The notes under the pieces were generated by a model that made no database searches, was not told the origin of the DNA, and worked only from the letters and a program-made list of their open reading frames with translations. Below are positions 1 to 8,542 of a stretch of 64,000 nt of DNA, piece after piece. How positions within the stretch are numbered: the first letter of the stretch is position 1; the number at the start of each line of letters is the position of its first letter. The position numbers were made by a program, and so were the translations under genes. Source of the stretch: Acidobacteriota bacterium (GTDB lineage: Bacteria; Acidobacteriota; Terriglobia; Terriglobales; Acidobacteriaceae); contig JAJXZT010000027.1 in assembly GCA_021779935.1 (NCBI GenBank), positions 62,001-126,000 on the forward strand, given 5' to 3'.

Positions 1-978
1 CGCCACGTTCATTGCTAGGCCGCTGATCAGGTTCGCGTAGTAGCCCGGCCGCTGTGCATCCGGAATGATCATTACCGCAAAGAACGACACCAGCGCCGTG
101 AACAGCAGCGAGTATACGAAGATGACCAGTCCTGCACGTTCCAGGTTCTTCAGCTTCGGGTGCTCGATCTCGCGGTTCACCTGTGCCAGCGACTCTTCGC
201 CGCTCATCGCCAGCACCGAGTGTCCAAAGCCCACCAGCATCAGGATCAGCGGAATCTGTGCCAGCCAACTGTGCTTCAGCCACCCCAGCGTTTCGCCATG
301 CGTATGCGCGTTGGCCTGCAGGATTGCTGCCGCCGTCGGCATCGGCGGCAATTGGCGTGCCGCCGGATGCAGTAGGATCGTCAGCAGGCACCACCCGATC
401 AGCATCACCACCATGATCGTCGTGATCTGCATGATGCGCAGTGCCTTCTCGCTCGACTCGTGGATGCCCTGCGTGTTCTTCCACCAGAAATAAATCGTCA
501 CCACGATGGCGAAAAACGCGGCAAAGTAGTTTCCGCTCTCCCCGGAGAGGTTGACCGGGTGGCCAAGGTGTTTGCTGAGATCGGAGACAAAGCCGGCAAA
601 ATACTGTCCAGCCGAAACCGCGCTGATCGGCCCCGTCAGCACGTAGTCAAATAGCAGCGCCGACACCGACAGCTTGGCCAGTGACCCGCCCATGGCTTCC
701 TTCACCACGCGATACACGCCGCCGCGGACGAACATGCTGCTCGACTCGATGTAAATGGAGCGCACCGCGTAGCTGAACAGCATCACGGCCAGGATGAACC
801 ACGGAGCGCTCTTTCCAATGACCTTTTCCGCATCGCCGCCCACGTAATAGGCGGAGGATGCAAGGTCTGAGAGCACGATGGCGGCGGCCCGCCAGAAGGA
901 GATGAAAGTCAGCATCACCGTCGTGGCAACGAAGACCTTGATGGCTGGGCGTTTAAACTCTTGAGCGTTTTCCGACAT
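1..978 (-). CDS. APC-superfamily amino acid permease, C-terminus cut by the window edge
   Basis: Open reading frame running off the left edge; 326 codons are visible from an ATG at 978. The translation starts MSENAQEFKRPAIKV and carries at least seven hydrophobic segments (about residues 13-36, 57-76, 100-125, 150-168, 183-203, 236-258 and 288-312), separated by short charged loops. This layout, with an early unwound-helix-like stretch LSDLASSAYY, fits the amino acid-polyamine-organocation permeases. It would import an amino acid or similar solute across the inner membrane; substrate cannot be read from the sequence. No clear Shine-Dalgarno precedes the ATG. It diverges from gltX, and the shared 280-bp gap holds an inverted repeat that could be an operator. 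Family is fairly sure; substrate is unknown. Confidence 0.8.
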   Translation of the reverse strand, partial: MSENAQEFKRPAIKVFVATTVMLTFISFWRAAAIVLSDLASSAYYVGGDAEKVIGKSAPWFILAVMLFSYAVRSIYIESSSMFVRGGVYRVVKEAMGGSLAKLSVSALLFDYVLTGPISAVSAGQYFAGFVSDLSKHLGHPVNLSGESGNYFAAFFAIVVTIYFWWKNTQGIHESSEKALRIMQITTIMVVMLIGWCLLTILLHPAARQLPPMPTAAAILQANAHTHGETLGWLKHSWLAQIPLILMLVGFGHSVLAMSGEESLAQVNREIEHPKLKNLERAGLVIFVYSLLFTALVSFFAVMIIPDAQRPGYYANLISGLAMNVA

Positions 979-987
979 AAAAATTCA

Positions 988-1062
988 CGGACCTGCGGGT
1001 CCGCGCTTCCGACCTGGTCACGGGATTTTCAGCGTGCCGACAAATGGTGAGATCTCATTTGT
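988..1062 (-). promoter_or_regulatory. Leader with hairpin and inverted repeat upstream of the permease
   Basis: A perfect 6-bp stem with a 4-nt loop (CGGACC/GGTCCG, 988-1003) lies about 10 nt upstream of the permease ATG. Further up is a 7-bp inverted repeat, ACAAATG (1040-1046) and CATTTGT (1056-1062), with the palindrome TGAGATCTCA (1048-1057) nested between its arms. The first could fold in the mRNA just before the start; the second looks like a dimeric repressor site. No known riboswitch consensus could be matched. The rest of the 979-1262 gap shows nothing else recognisable apart from the gltX -10 element. Confidence 0.4.
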
Positions 1063-1245
1063 TGCGGAGGGCGTCTACGAATGGGCGCCCAATATGAACC
1101 AATTGCAAACGACGGATCGCGTGTGCTTACTTATTCATTCTCAAGGTTGCGCGGCAATTCCGCATCACCACTAAGTGCTATTCCGTGAAAGACAGCTTCT
1201 CTCCGCCACACCCGTTCCACCTATTGAATTCCTTGTGCGCCTCTC

Positions 1246-1254
1246 TGCTACCAT
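1246..1254 (+). promoter_or_regulatory. Extended -10 element for gltX (likely leaderless)
   Basis: TGCTACCAT matches an extended -10 (TGN-TANNNT). It ends 8 nt before the ATG at 1263, so transcription would begin at or next to the start codon. A weak -35 (TTGAAT, 1224-1229) sits 19 nt upstream. No Shine-Dalgarno is present. Confidence 0.45.
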
Positions 1255-1262
1255 CAATGTTT

Positions 1263-2795
1263 ATGGCGCATGACGACAGTTCTCATTATTCCGACAAGGT
1301 GCGCGTCCGTTTCGCGCCTTCGCCAACCGGACAGCTCCACGTAGGCAATGCCCGCACCGCTCTCTTCAACTGGCTCTTTGCCCGTCAGCAGGGCGGAACC
1401 ATGATCCTCCGCATCGAGGACACCGACGTGGAACGCAGCGAAACGCGTTACGAGACCCAACTCCTCGACGACCTCAAGTGGCTCGGCATCGATTGGGACG
1501 AAGGCCCCGACGTCGGCGGCCCTTATCCGCCCTATCGCCAGAGCGACAAACTCGGTGTCTACCAGGAGCACGCCGAACGGCTCGTCAACGAGGGCAAGGC
1601 CTACTACTGCTTCTGCACCCAGGAAGTGTTGGAACTTCAGCGCGAACAGGCGCTCAAGGAGCATCGCCAGCCAATCTATCCCGGCACCTGTCGCAACCTC
1701 GATCTCGACGAAGCTCGTCGCCGTCGCGCCTCCGGCGAACCGTGCGCCATCCGCCTCAAGATCCCCGAGAAGCCGATTCGCTTCCACGACATCGTGCGCG
1801 GCATGGTCGAGTTCTCCAACGAGGTCGTCAGCGATCCCATCATCCTCCGTTCCTCCGGTGTTCCCGTCTACAACTACGTCGTTGTCGTCGACGACGCCGA
1901 GATGAAGATCACCCACGTCATTCGCGGCGATGACCATCTTTCCAACACGCCCAAGCAGGTCGCTCTCTACGAAGCTCTCGGCTGGCCCGTACCCGAGTTC
2001 GCGCACCTCAGCACCATCCTCGGCCCTGATCGCGAGCGCCTCTCCAAGCGTCACGGCGCAACCTCCGTCGCGGCTTTTCGCGAAATGGGCGTCCTGCCTG
2101 AAGCATTGATGAACTACATGGCCCTGCTTGGCTGGGCTCCCACCGGTGGCAACCGCGAAATCTTTGTCCCGCAGGAACTCGTCAAGGAGTTCGACCTCCG
2201 TCGCGTCACGCCTTCGCCCGCGGTCTTCGATTTCGAAAAGCTCTACTGGCTCAACCGCCACTACATCAAGGAGAGCGCACCCGAGCGGGTCCTTACGCTC
2301 GCGCAACCGTTCTTTACTCGAGCTGGCCTGCTTCCCGAATCGTCAGGTGAGTCCGTACAAACCTGGTTTGCGAAGGTGATTGCGCTGCTCGTACCATCCG
2401 TCAATAAGCTCGACGAACTTCCCGAGCGCGCCACTCTGCTCTTCCGTTACGACGCGTCCGCGGCCCTCGCCTTGCCGGATAACGCCGAAGTCATGCACGC
2501 GGCCACTACCCCCAAAGTCCTCGATGCCTTCGCCGCGAAAATCGCTGCCGAACCAGCGCCGCTCGCGCCCGAGCGCTTTAAGGCCATCGTGAAGGAAATC
2601 CAGAAAGAGACGGGCATAAAGGGCAAGGACCTCTTCCATCCCATCCGTATCATGTTGACCGGCACCCACTCCGGCCCCGAGTTCGACAAACTGATCCCAC
2701 TGATGGAAGAAGGCGCAACCCTCACCCTGCCCCTGCACGTGCTGAGCGTGAAGGAAAGAGTGGAGTCATTCCGCAAGGCCCAATCAGACAAGTAA
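1263..2795 (+). CDS. gltX: Glutamate--tRNA ligase (GltX)
   Basis: Class I aminoacyl-tRNA synthetase that charges tRNA-Glu with glutamate in the cytoplasm. From the ATG at 1263 the product is 510 residues, close to the usual 470-510. The N-terminal Rossmann domain opens with [13 protein letters not shown] (17-29), which holds the HIGH-type signature; the KMSKS-type loop is RLSKRHG (259-265). The C-terminal helical anticodon-binding half follows from about residue 330. The frame is open back to 1185 and a second ATG lies at 1257. I chose 1263 because an extended -10 (TGCTACCAT) ends only 8 nt before it and there is no ribosome binding site for any candidate. A palindromic low-complexity repeat follows the stop. 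Confidence 0.96.
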   Translation: MAHDDSSHYSDKVRVRFAPSPTGQLHVGNARTALFNWLFARQQGGTMILRIEDTDVERSETRYETQLLDDLKWLGIDWDEGPDVGGPYPPYRQSDKLGVYQEHAERLVNEGKAYYCFCTQEVLELQREQALKEHRQPIYPGTCRNLDLDEARRRRASGEPCAIRLKIPEKPIRFHDIVRGMVEFSNEVVSDPIILRSSGVPVYNYVVVVDDAEMKITHVIRGDDHLSNTPKQVALYEALGWPVPEFAHLSTILGPDRERLSKRHGATSVAAFREMGVLPEALMNYMALLGWAPTGGNREIFVPQELVKEFDLRRVTPSPAVFDFEKLYWLNRHYIKESAPERVLTLAQPFFTRAGLLPESSGESVQTWFAKVIALLVPSVNKLDELPERATLLFRYDASAALALPDNAEVMHAATTPKVLDAFAAKIAAEPAPLAPERFKAIVKEIQKETGIKGKDLFHPIRIMLTGTHSGPEFDKLIPLMEEGATLTLPLHVLSVKERVESFRKAQSDK

Positions 2796-2800
2796 GAAGT

Positions 2801-2892
2801 GAAAAGTAGAAAGTAAAAAGTCGAGAAGGAACAGCCCGAAGCTTCGTGCCGTTTTCTCCTTTCTACTTTTCCCTTTTTCCTTTTTACTTTTC
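2801..2892. repeat. Palindromic intergenic repeat built from the word AAAAGTA
   Basis: The left arm GAAAAGTAGAAAG (2801-2813) is the exact reverse complement of 2859-2871. Both arms continue in variants of the same word: AAAGTAAAAAG on the left, CCTTTTTACTTTTC on the right. The whole gltX-ybaK gap is thus a long imperfect hairpin of purine-rich then pyrimidine-rich DNA. It could act as a terminator or mRNA 3' stabiliser. Other gaps here hold elements of the same architecture but different sequence. Confidence 0.7.
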
Positions 2893-2894
2893 GT

Positions 2895-3374
2895 ATGAAG
2901 ACCAACGCCTGCCGCATTCTCGATCAGCTCTCCATTCCTTACGAGCTGCGCGAGTACGATGTTGATCCCGACGATCTTGCTGCCGAGACCGTTGCTGCCA
3001 AGATTGGCTTTCCGCCCGAGCAGGTTTTCAAGACGCTTGCCGTGCGCGGCGACCGCAACGGCGTGGTCTTCGCCGTCATTCCCGGCAACTACGAGCTCGA
3101 CTTCAAGGCCCTGGCGCACGCTTCCGCCGACCGCAAGATGGAGATGGTTCCGCTCAAGGAAGTGCAGAGCGTCACCGGATACATTCGCGGCGGTGTCACC
3201 GTACTCGGTGCCAAAAAGGACTTCCCGGTCTTTGCCGACGAAACCATCCAGTTGTGGGATGTCATTTCCGTCTCCGCCGGTCAGCGCGGGCTACAGATCT
3301 TACTCGCGCCGGACGACTACGTTCGTGCCACTGGCGCCGTGCTCGCCGAAATTTCTCACGAGAAGTCGCACTGA
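2895..3374 (+). CDS. ybaK: YbaK/EbsC-type Cys-tRNA(Pro) deacylase
   Basis: Trans-editing enzyme that hydrolyses cysteine mischarged on tRNA-Pro. At 159 residues it matches the length of characterised YbaK proteins. The single YbaK domain fills the whole chain. The segment [10 protein letters not shown] places a lysine at position 46, the residue known to be essential in Haemophilus YbaK, and a second typical patch is [15 protein letters not shown] (about 98-112). The ATG at 2895 follows directly on the palindromic repeat; no Shine-Dalgarno is visible. It sits downstream of gltX on the same strand, a sensible pairing of charging and proof-reading, though the repeat may separate the transcripts. 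ProX-type specificity for alanine is less likely given the length and motifs. Confidence 0.9.
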   Translation: MKTNACRILDQLSIPYELREYDVDPDDLAAETVAAKIGFPPEQVFKTLAVRGDRNGVVFAVIPGNYELDFKALAHASADRKMEMVPLKEVQSVTGYIRGGVTVLGAKKDFPVFADETIQLWDVISVSAGQRGLQILLAPDDYVRATGAVLAEISHEKSH

Positions 3375-3457
3375 TTTTTGCTTGCTGGTGATATGCTGCG
3401 TTGCGGCGTTGGCGGAAAGCCGTTTCCCACATTTGGCCAACCGCCCGGAGGCCCGTG

Positions 3458-3904
3458 GTGCGGAGATCGATCAGCCGTATCGCAGTTATGATTTCGTTGG
3501 CCGTTGTGGCAGCTTGTGCGCAGGCGCCCGCGGCGAAACCCACTTACACCCTCACCATTCACGTGCAGGGCGTCAACAACCAGGGCGGCAATATCGGCGT
3601 CCTCGTCTTCAACTCTGAAAAAGGCTGGGCGGAGAATCGTTCGCTCGCGCTACGTGACGTAATTGAACCGGCCCATCCCGGCTCGGTCACCGTCACCATT
3701 CCCAATCTTCCCGTCGGCGATTACGCCGTCGCCATCTGTCACGACGTCAACCAGAACCACAAGCTTGATCGCAACTGGATAGGAATCCCCAGCGAGCAAT
3801 GGGGCATGTCCAACAATCCTCATGCGTACATCAAAGCTCCGCCGTTCAGCAAAGCCCGGTTTTCAATTTCGGGTAACGCGGAGATTTGGGTCCAGATGCA
3901 GTGA
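3458..3904 (+). CDS. DUF2141 family lipoprotein
   Basis: Predicted secreted lipoprotein of 148 residues with a DUF2141 beta-sandwich domain. The GTG at 3458 is chosen because GGAGG (3447-3451) lies 6 nt upstream. From it the protein starts with two arginines, a hydrophobic stretch and a lipobox VAAC with the acylated cysteine at residue 20. Mature features typical of DUF2141 are GNIGVLVFNSEKGW, the PVGDYAVAICHD segment (Asp/His-rich turn) and DVNQNHKLDRNWIGIPSE near the C-terminus. Family members are periplasmic or membrane-anchored and of unknown function. A longer TTG-started frame (3401) would add a non-signal-like N-terminus, so the shorter start is preferred. Confidence 0.8.
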   Translation: MRRSISRIAVMISLAVVAACAQAPAAKPTYTLTIHVQGVNNQGGNIGVLVFNSEKGWAENRSLALRDVIEPAHPGSVTVTIPNLPVGDYAVAICHDVNQNHKLDRNWIGIPSEQWGMSNNPHAYIKAPPFSKARFSISGNAEIWVQMQ

Positions 3905-3954
3905 CGGTTGTACGCCCCAAGCCGTCGTCACCTGAACTGGTAGATCTGCGAAGC

Positions 3955-4048
3955 GGTAGAGCCGGGCTTCAGCCCGGCGTCGCTGCGTCCAGCGGGAATC
4001 GGGCTTTAGCCCCTGCGGTACACCGGGATTGGAACCGCTTCAGCCGCG
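3955..4048. repeat. Double-hairpin intergenic element, copy A
   Basis: About 94 bp. It opens with GGTAGAGCCGGGCTTC and contains two hairpins: GCCGGGCTTCAGCCCGGC (3961-3978) and a GGGCTTTAGCCC stem. It then has GGTACACC and ends in TGGAACCGCTTCAGCCG. A second copy with the same order of parts and orientation is at 16465-16555. Both lie downstream of plus-strand genes. The start of the gap (3905-3954) shows nothing distinct; after the element, 4070-4093 carries a short GTGACTCTGTGTCTCTGTGG repeat word also found near 10.7 and 11.2 kb. Confidence 0.75.
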
Positions 4049-4093
4049 GAGTTTTTTGACCCAAATTTCTCGGTGACTCTGTGTCTCTGTGGT

Positions 4094-4996
4094 TCACACA
4101 CTCTTAAGGAGCGCAGCCAGCGCTTCGCGCAGACTCGCGTCGCGGAATTGATATCCCGCTGCCAGTAGTCTCTCCGGCAGCACCCGCTGGCTGGAGAGCA
4201 GCAATTCATCGGCCGATGCTCCCATCGCCAGCCGCGCCGCTCTCGCCGGCAGCGGGAAGATCGCTGGCCGGTGCAGCACCGCCGCCAGCGTTTTGGTAAA
4301 CTCCGCATTCGTCACCGGTTGCGGAGCGGAGAAGTTGAATGCTCCACTGAAGTTTTCCTGTTGCAGCAGGAACTCCACGCCGCCCACCACGTCTTCGAGC
4401 GAAATCCAGCTCCAGTACTGCCGTCCGCTCCCAATTCGTCCGCCGAGTCCCATCCGAAACGCCGGCAGCATCTTCGTCAGCGCGCCGCCGTCTGCGCTCA
4501 ACACCAGCGCCAGTCGCGGCAGCACCACTCGCACGCCCGCCTCCTGTGCCGCAGTCGTTGCCGCTTCCCATTCTTTTGTCAGTTCGGCCAGGAACCCATG
4601 TCCCGCCGCGCTTTTTTCGCGCAACTCCTCGTCGCCCCGGCTGCCGTAGTAGCCAATCGCCGATGTGCTGACGAACGTGTGCGGGCGTCCGCCTTCGCGA
4701 TGCGCCACAGCCATGGCTTCGGCGAGCGTGACTGTCCCGAGTATGCGGCTCTCTCGAATCTCGCGCTTGGCTTTCTCGCTCCATCGGCAGGCAATGTTCT
4801 TTCCTGCGAAGTGCAGTACCGCATCGAACCGTGCCACCAGCTCCGGACGAAGCGCTTCGCCGGGTGACCAGCGAACTTCGTTCGGTCCTGTGCTCTCGCG
4901 TCGCACCAGCTTTGCGATGCGGTGTCCATGGGCCGCAAGGTTTTTGCAAACCGCTCCACCGATCAGACCAGAGGCGCCACTGACAAGAATTTCCAT
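4094..4996 (-). CDS. TIGR01777 family NAD(P)-binding epimerase/SDR (YfcH-like)
   Basis: Extended short-chain dehydrogenase-like protein of 300 residues, the typical size of the YfcH/TIGR01777 group. The nucleotide-binding loop GASGLIGG is at residues 7-14, followed by VRRES at the expected end of beta-2, where cofactor preference is set. The central block TSAIGYYGSRGDE (about 111-123) carries the family's YYG motif, and RLALVLSADGGALTKMLPAF lies near residue 160. The C-terminal DUF1731 part has PVTNAEFTKTLA. An AGGAG 4 nt before the ATG supports the start. The substrate is unknown for the whole family; a link to cell division (SulA-like naming) is historical. It stands alone on the minus strand between plus-strand genes. 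Confidence 0.85.
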   Translation of the reverse strand: MEILVSGASGLIGGAVCKNLAAHGHRIAKLVRRESTGPNEVRWSPGEALRPELVARFDAVLHFAGKNIACRWSEKAKREIRESRILGTVTLAEAMAVAHREGGRPHTFVSTSAIGYYGSRGDEELREKSAAGHGFLAELTKEWEAATTAAQEAGVRVVLPRLALVLSADGGALTKMLPAFRMGLGGRIGSGRQYWSWISLEDVVGGVEFLLQQENFSGAFNFSAPQPVTNAEFTKTLAAVLHRPAIFPLPARAARLAMGASADELLLSSQRVLPERLLAAGYQFRDASLREALAALLKSV

Positions 4997-5177
4997 GTCT
5001 CTCCTGGGGATGTCGGCAGGATAGAACGTCCTGCGCCTTTCGCACCAAGGAATTCCTTACGTGTGATGTTTCCCGGTTCAGCAAGGGAGAGACACGAATC
5101 GGGAACTATTTGCAAAATCTGCCCGGATTTTCCGCCCGCTCCCGCTCCGCGCTATGTCGCCCCGGGCACGCTCCGGC

Positions 5178-5183
5178 TATAAT
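5178..5183 (+). promoter_or_regulatory. Consensus -10 (TATAAT) for a leaderless rel transcript
   Basis: A perfect TATAAT ends 5 nt before the rel ATG at 5189, so the transcript should start at the start codon. The -35 region (around 5155-5160, TGTCGC) is weak. No Shine-Dalgarno exists. Confidence 0.55.
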
Positions 5184-5188
5184 CGGAT

Positions 5189-7393
5189 ATGGCGACCCTG
5201 CGCCAACAGATCGCGACCAACGTTTTATCGGTCACACGCTACCGTGATCTGTTGCGCCGTGTGCGCACCAACCGGCCCAATGACGATATGGAGCTGGTGC
5301 GCAGCGCGTACCGCTTCTCCCTCGAACATCACACCGGCCAGACGCGCGCCTCCGGGCAGCCCTATCTCGTCCACCCCCTGGAAGTCGCGCTCATCCTCGC
5401 CGACATGAAGCTCGACACCACGGCCATCGCCGCCGGTCTTCTCCACGACTCCGTCGAAGACACCTCGGTCACCATCGAGGAAATCTCCGCCAAATTCGGC
5501 GATCAGGTCGCCCATATCGTCGAGGGCGTCACCAAGATCAGCAAAATCGATTTCGCCTCGCGTGAAGAGGCCCAGGCCGAGAACGTTCGCAAGATGATGC
5601 TCGCCATGGTCGACGACATCCGCGTCGTGCTCATCAAGCTTGCCGACCGGCTTCACAACATGCGCACCCTCGAGCATCTTTCCCCTGAGCGCCAGGGAAA
5701 GATCGCCAAGGAGACCCTGGAGATATACGCCCCGCTCGCCCACCGTCTCGGAATGGGCAAAATCCGCGGCGAGCTTGAGGACCTTGCATTCCCATATGTC
5801 GATCCAGTCGGCTATGACCACGTCGCCCAGCAGGTCGAGGCCCGCCGCAAAAACGGCGAAAAGCTGCTGTCGCAGATGGAAGATGTCATCCGCGAAAAAC
5901 TGAAAGAGGCGCACATCGAGGCCCGCGTCAGTTCGCGTATCAAGCGGATGTATTCCATCTATCAGAAATTGCAGCGGCAGAAGATCACCGTCGACCAGAT
6001 GTACGACCTGCTCGCGCTGCGCATCATCACCAGTTCCGTCAATGACTGCTACGCCGTCCTCGGCATCATTCACAACGCATGGCGCCCCGTCCCCGGACGC
6101 ATCAAGGATTTCATCGCCATGCCGCGGCCCAATCTCTACCAGTCGCTGCACACCACCATCATCACCGAAAACGGCCATCCCTTCGAAGTCCAGATCCGCA
6201 CCGAAGAGATGCACAAGATGGCCGAGGAAGGCATCGCCGCCCACTGGAAATACAAGGATGGTCCCATCTCCGCACGCGACGAACAGCGCCTCGCATGGCT
6301 GCGCCAGGTCGTCGAGTGGCAGCGCGACATGGCCGATCCCAGCGAATTCCTCTCCACCCTCAAGATCGATCTTTATCCCGAAGAGGTTTACACCTTCACC
6401 CCCAAGGGCAAGGTCGTCATTCTTCCGCGCGACGCCACGCCCATCGATTTCGCCTACACCATTCACACCGAGGTCGGACACTCCTGTGTCGGCGCCAAGG
6501 TCAACGGGCGCATCGTGCCGCTGCGTTACAAGCTGCGCTCCGGCGACATCGTCGAAATCCTCACCCAGACCGGTCACAAGCCCAGCCGCGACTGGCTCGG
6601 CATCGCCAAGTCCTCGCGTGCTCGCCAGAAGATCAAGCACTGGCTCAACGTCCACCAGCGCGAGCGTGCCATCGAAATCGGCCGCAAGCTGATTGAAAAG
6701 GAAGCGCGCAAATATCGCGTTTCGCTCAAGGACATCAAGGACGAAGATCTACAGCGCGTTGCCAGCGAATACGGAGCCGCCCGCGCCGAAGACCTCATGG
6801 CCGGCATCGGCTACGGCAAATATTCCGCCAAAACCGTGCTTGGCAAGGTGCTGCCCGTCGGTGCCTCCGAGTCTGATGAGCCTTCTTCCGGCATCACTTC
6901 GGTCGTCAAGCGCGTCTTTGGCAGTGACACATCGGCCATCAAGGTCCGCGGCCACGACGATCTTCTCGTCTACCGCGCCCGCTGTTGCAACCCTATCCGT
7001 GGCGAAGAAATCGTTGGCTACGTCACCCGCGGCAAGGGCGTCGCCGTCCATTCCAAGAATTGTCCCAACGTCGAGAATCTGATGTACGAACCCGAGCGCC
7101 GTATCGCCGTCGAGTGGACCAGCAAGGAGCCGCGCATCGCCGGGTCGCCGCAATCCTACCCGGTCAAGCTCACCGTCTTCTCCGACGATCGCGCCGGCAT
7201 CCTCAAGCAGCTCACCGCCATCATCTCTGACGACAACACCAACATCCGCAACATCGAGGCCAAAACCGGCGAAGGCAGCGCCACCATCGACATCATCGTC
7301 GACATCAACGATGTTGCCCACCTCAACCGCATCGTCACCGGACTCCGCCGCATCCCCGGCATCCGCGACGTCCAGCGCATTCAGAAACTCTAA
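5189..7393 (+). CDS. rel: Bifunctional (p)ppGpp synthetase/hydrolase, Rel/SpoT type
   Basis: Central stringent-response enzyme of 734 residues, the normal long-RSH length. Order of domains: HD hydrolase (about 30-190) with the metal motif HDSVED at 86-91; synthetase (about 230-350), where the loop reads RIKD at 304-307; TGS (about 390-455, starting DLYPEEVYTFTPKG); helical and zinc-finger region with CC at VYRARCCNP; C-terminal ACT domain (about 655-734). The RXKD form of the synthetase loop marks bifunctional enzymes, as opposed to EXDD in synthetase-only RelA, so both activities are expected. The ATG at 5189 lies 5 nt after a perfect TATAAT, suggesting a leaderless mRNA. A strong hairpin terminator follows the stop. 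Confidence 0.96.
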   Translation: MATLRQQIATNVLSVTRYRDLLRRVRTNRPNDDMELVRSAYRFSLEHHTGQTRASGQPYLVHPLEVALILADMKLDTTAIAAGLLHDSVEDTSVTIEEISAKFGDQVAHIVEGVTKISKIDFASREEAQAENVRKMMLAMVDDIRVVLIKLADRLHNMRTLEHLSPERQGKIAKETLEIYAPLAHRLGMGKIRGELEDLAFPYVDPVGYDHVAQQVEARRKNGEKLLSQMEDVIREKLKEAHIEARVSSRIKRMYSIYQKLQRQKITVDQMYDLLALRIITSSVNDCYAVLGIIHNAWRPVPGRIKDFIAMPRPNLYQSLHTTIITENGHPFEVQIRTEEMHKMAEEGIAAHWKYKDGPISARDEQRLAWLRQVVEWQRDMADPSEFLSTLKIDLYPEEVYTFTPKGKVVILPRDATPIDFAYTIHTEVGHSCVGAKVNGRIVPLRYKLRSGDIVEILTQTGHKPSRDWLGIAKSSRARQKIKHWLNVHQRERAIEIGRKLIEKEARKYRVSLKDIKDEDLQRVASEYGAARAEDLMAGIGYGKYSAKTVLGKVLPVGASESDEPSSGITSVVKRVFGSDTSAIKVRGHDDLLVYRARCCNPIRGEEIVGYVTRGKGVAVHSKNCPNVENLMYEPERRIAVEWTSKEPRIAGSPQSYPVKLTVFSDDRAGILKQLTAIISDDNTNIRNIEAKTGEGSATIDIIVDINDVAHLNRIVTGLRRIPGIRDVQRIQKL

Positions 7394-7434
7394 CTCGCAA
7401 CCTCTGTCGGAATACAGCAGGTTGATCTCTCGTG

Positions 7435-7476
7435 CCCTACCCTTGTCGCCTGTTGTTGGCGACAGGGTGGGGATTT
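7435..7476 (+). terminator. Rho-independent terminator after rel
   Basis: CCCTACCCTTGTCGCC (7435-7450) pairs with GGCGACAGGGTGGGG (7458-7472) with one bulged T and one wobble, around a 7-nt loop, followed by ATTTTC. It is a strong stem just downstream of rel. Confidence 0.7.
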
Positions 7477-7513
7477 TCGCGCAAATCCCTAGCCTTCTCC
7501 TCCCCTCGCCGCA

Positions 7514-7519
7514 TACAAT
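7514..7519 (+). promoter_or_regulatory. -10 element (TACAAT), leaderless start of the small membrane protein
   Basis: TACAAT ends 7 nt before the ATG at 7527, the spacing expected if transcription starts at the start codon. There is no Shine-Dalgarno. Confidence 0.5.
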
Positions 7520-7526
7520 CGGCGCG

Positions 7527-7961
7527 ATGACCGAACCGAATTCTCCCCGTTCTCCCTTGGACCGCCAGTTCCAGTCCATCCGAATCGTCTACTACTTCAT
7601 GTTCGGCTCGCTCTTCCTCTACATGTACCTCAGCGAGTTCCTGCTCCACCCTCCCGTGCGTGAGCTTGGGAAGGTCTACCCGGTGATGATTGCCATGTGC
7701 CTGCTCACGCTCGTCCTTGGCATCTTTCTCCGTAAGCGTCTCGTCGACCCTGCCGCTGAAGTCCTGCGCGGCAATCCCTCTGACATGGCCGCCCTTCGCC
7801 GTTGGACCTCCGGACAGCTCCTGGGCTACTTCATCGCGGAAGTCGCTGTCCTCATCGGATTCGCCGTTCGCGTTCTCGGCTCGGGACGTCCCCGCGCCCT
7901 TGTCATCTACGGCGCCGCCGTCGTCTTCATGAGCCTGTGGTCGCCGCAGCGGCCCGAGTAG
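7527..7961 (+). CDS. Small hypothetical integral membrane protein
   Basis: I do not recognise a family. From the ATG at 7527 the product is 144 residues with four hydrophobic segments: about 18-38 (IVYYFMFGSLFLYMYLSEFL), 50-68, 95-112 and 122-138. The N-terminus is hydrophilic and proline-rich. A short loop with KRLVDPAAEVLRGNP lies between helices 2 and 3. The frame is open further upstream, but a TACAAT -10 ends 7 nt before this ATG, and the upstream part would read through the rel terminator. It lies between rel and ridA on the same strand with its own promoter-like element, so it is probably not in an operon with rel. Function unknown. Confidence 0.65.
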   Translation: MTEPNSPRSPLDRQFQSIRIVYYFMFGSLFLYMYLSEFLLHPPVRELGKVYPVMIAMCLLTLVLGIFLRKRLVDPAAEVLRGNPSDMAALRRWTSGQLLGYFIAEVAVLIGFAVRVLGSGRPRALVIYGAAVVFMSLWSPQRPE

Positions 7962-8070
7962 TCAACGCGCGTTTGGCTCCCGGCCTTTGAAAGTGGTACA
8001 AACGTCTGCTACGGCATCGGCCCTGGGTTCCGCCCATCACCTCTGCGGCCCGCCATTTTCAGGAGGAATC

Positions 8071-8448
8071 ATGCGCGAAGTCATTTCCACCAACGACGCA
8101 CCCAAAGCCATCGGTCCTTACTCTCAGGCCATCCGGGCCAACGGCTTCATCTTCGTCTCCGGCCAGACCCCCATGGACCCCGCCACCCAGCAGATGGTCG
8201 AAGGCGGCGTCGCCGAACAAACCGAGCGGGCGCTCAAGAACATCGAAGGCATCCTCAAGGCCGCCGGTTCCAGCATGGAAAAAATCGTGCGCTGCGGCGT
8301 CTTCCTCAAGGACATGAACGACTTTGCCGCCATGAACGAGGTCTACGCCCGCTTCTTCCGGAACGCGCCGCCCAGCCGTTCCACCATCGAAGCCGCGCGC
8401 CTGCCCAAGGACTGCCGCGTCGAAATCGACGCCATCGCCCTCGAGTAA
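8071..8448 (+). CDS. ridA: RidA family reactive enamine/imine deaminase
   Basis: RidA hydrolyses reactive 2-aminoacrylate-type enamines and imines released by PLP enzymes, protecting the cell. The protein is 125 residues, the standard size for the trimeric YjgF/YER057c/UK114 fold. Diagnostic stretches are IGPYSQAIRANGFIFVSGQ (about 15-33) and the C-terminal signature RLPKDCRVEIDAIALE, which contains the conserved active-site arginine. The ATG at 8071 is preceded by a full AGGAGG at 8061-8066, one of the clearest ribosome binding sites in the window; the longer frame from 7987 adds non-conserved sequence. It converges on the MATE gene across a long palindromic repeat. Confidence 0.93.
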   Translation: MREVISTNDAPKAIGPYSQAIRANGFIFVSGQTPMDPATQQMVEGGVAEQTERALKNIEGILKAAGSSMEKIVRCGVFLKDMNDFAAMNEVYARFFRNAPPSRSTIEAARLPKDCRVEIDAIALE

Positions 8449-8462
8449 AACGAGACAAAAAT

Positions 8463-8542
8463 AGCCACGGATCTGCACCGATTCTCACGGATCAAATCAT
8501 TGACATTGATCAATCCGTGTAAATCCGTGCCTATCCGTGGCT
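8463..8542. repeat. Palindromic intergenic repeat built from the word ATCCGTG
   Basis: An 80-bp imperfect inverted repeat. The left arm AGCCACGGAT (8463-8472) is followed by CACCGATT and CACGGAT; the right arm mirrors it with ATCCGTG, AATCCGTG and ATCCGTGGCT (ending 8542). It lies between the convergent ridA and MATE genes and overlaps the MATE stop codon: its right arm encodes the last residues KSHG. A sister element of similar sequence lies between another convergent pair (20828-20899), and a half copy at about 18818-18854. A two-way terminator role is plausible. Confidence 0.75.

Noticed and set aside
979-1180. A ydaO-type (c-di-AMP) riboswitch before the permease
   Set aside because: Hairpins exist and the gene type fits, but the conserved core segments of that motif could not be found in order.
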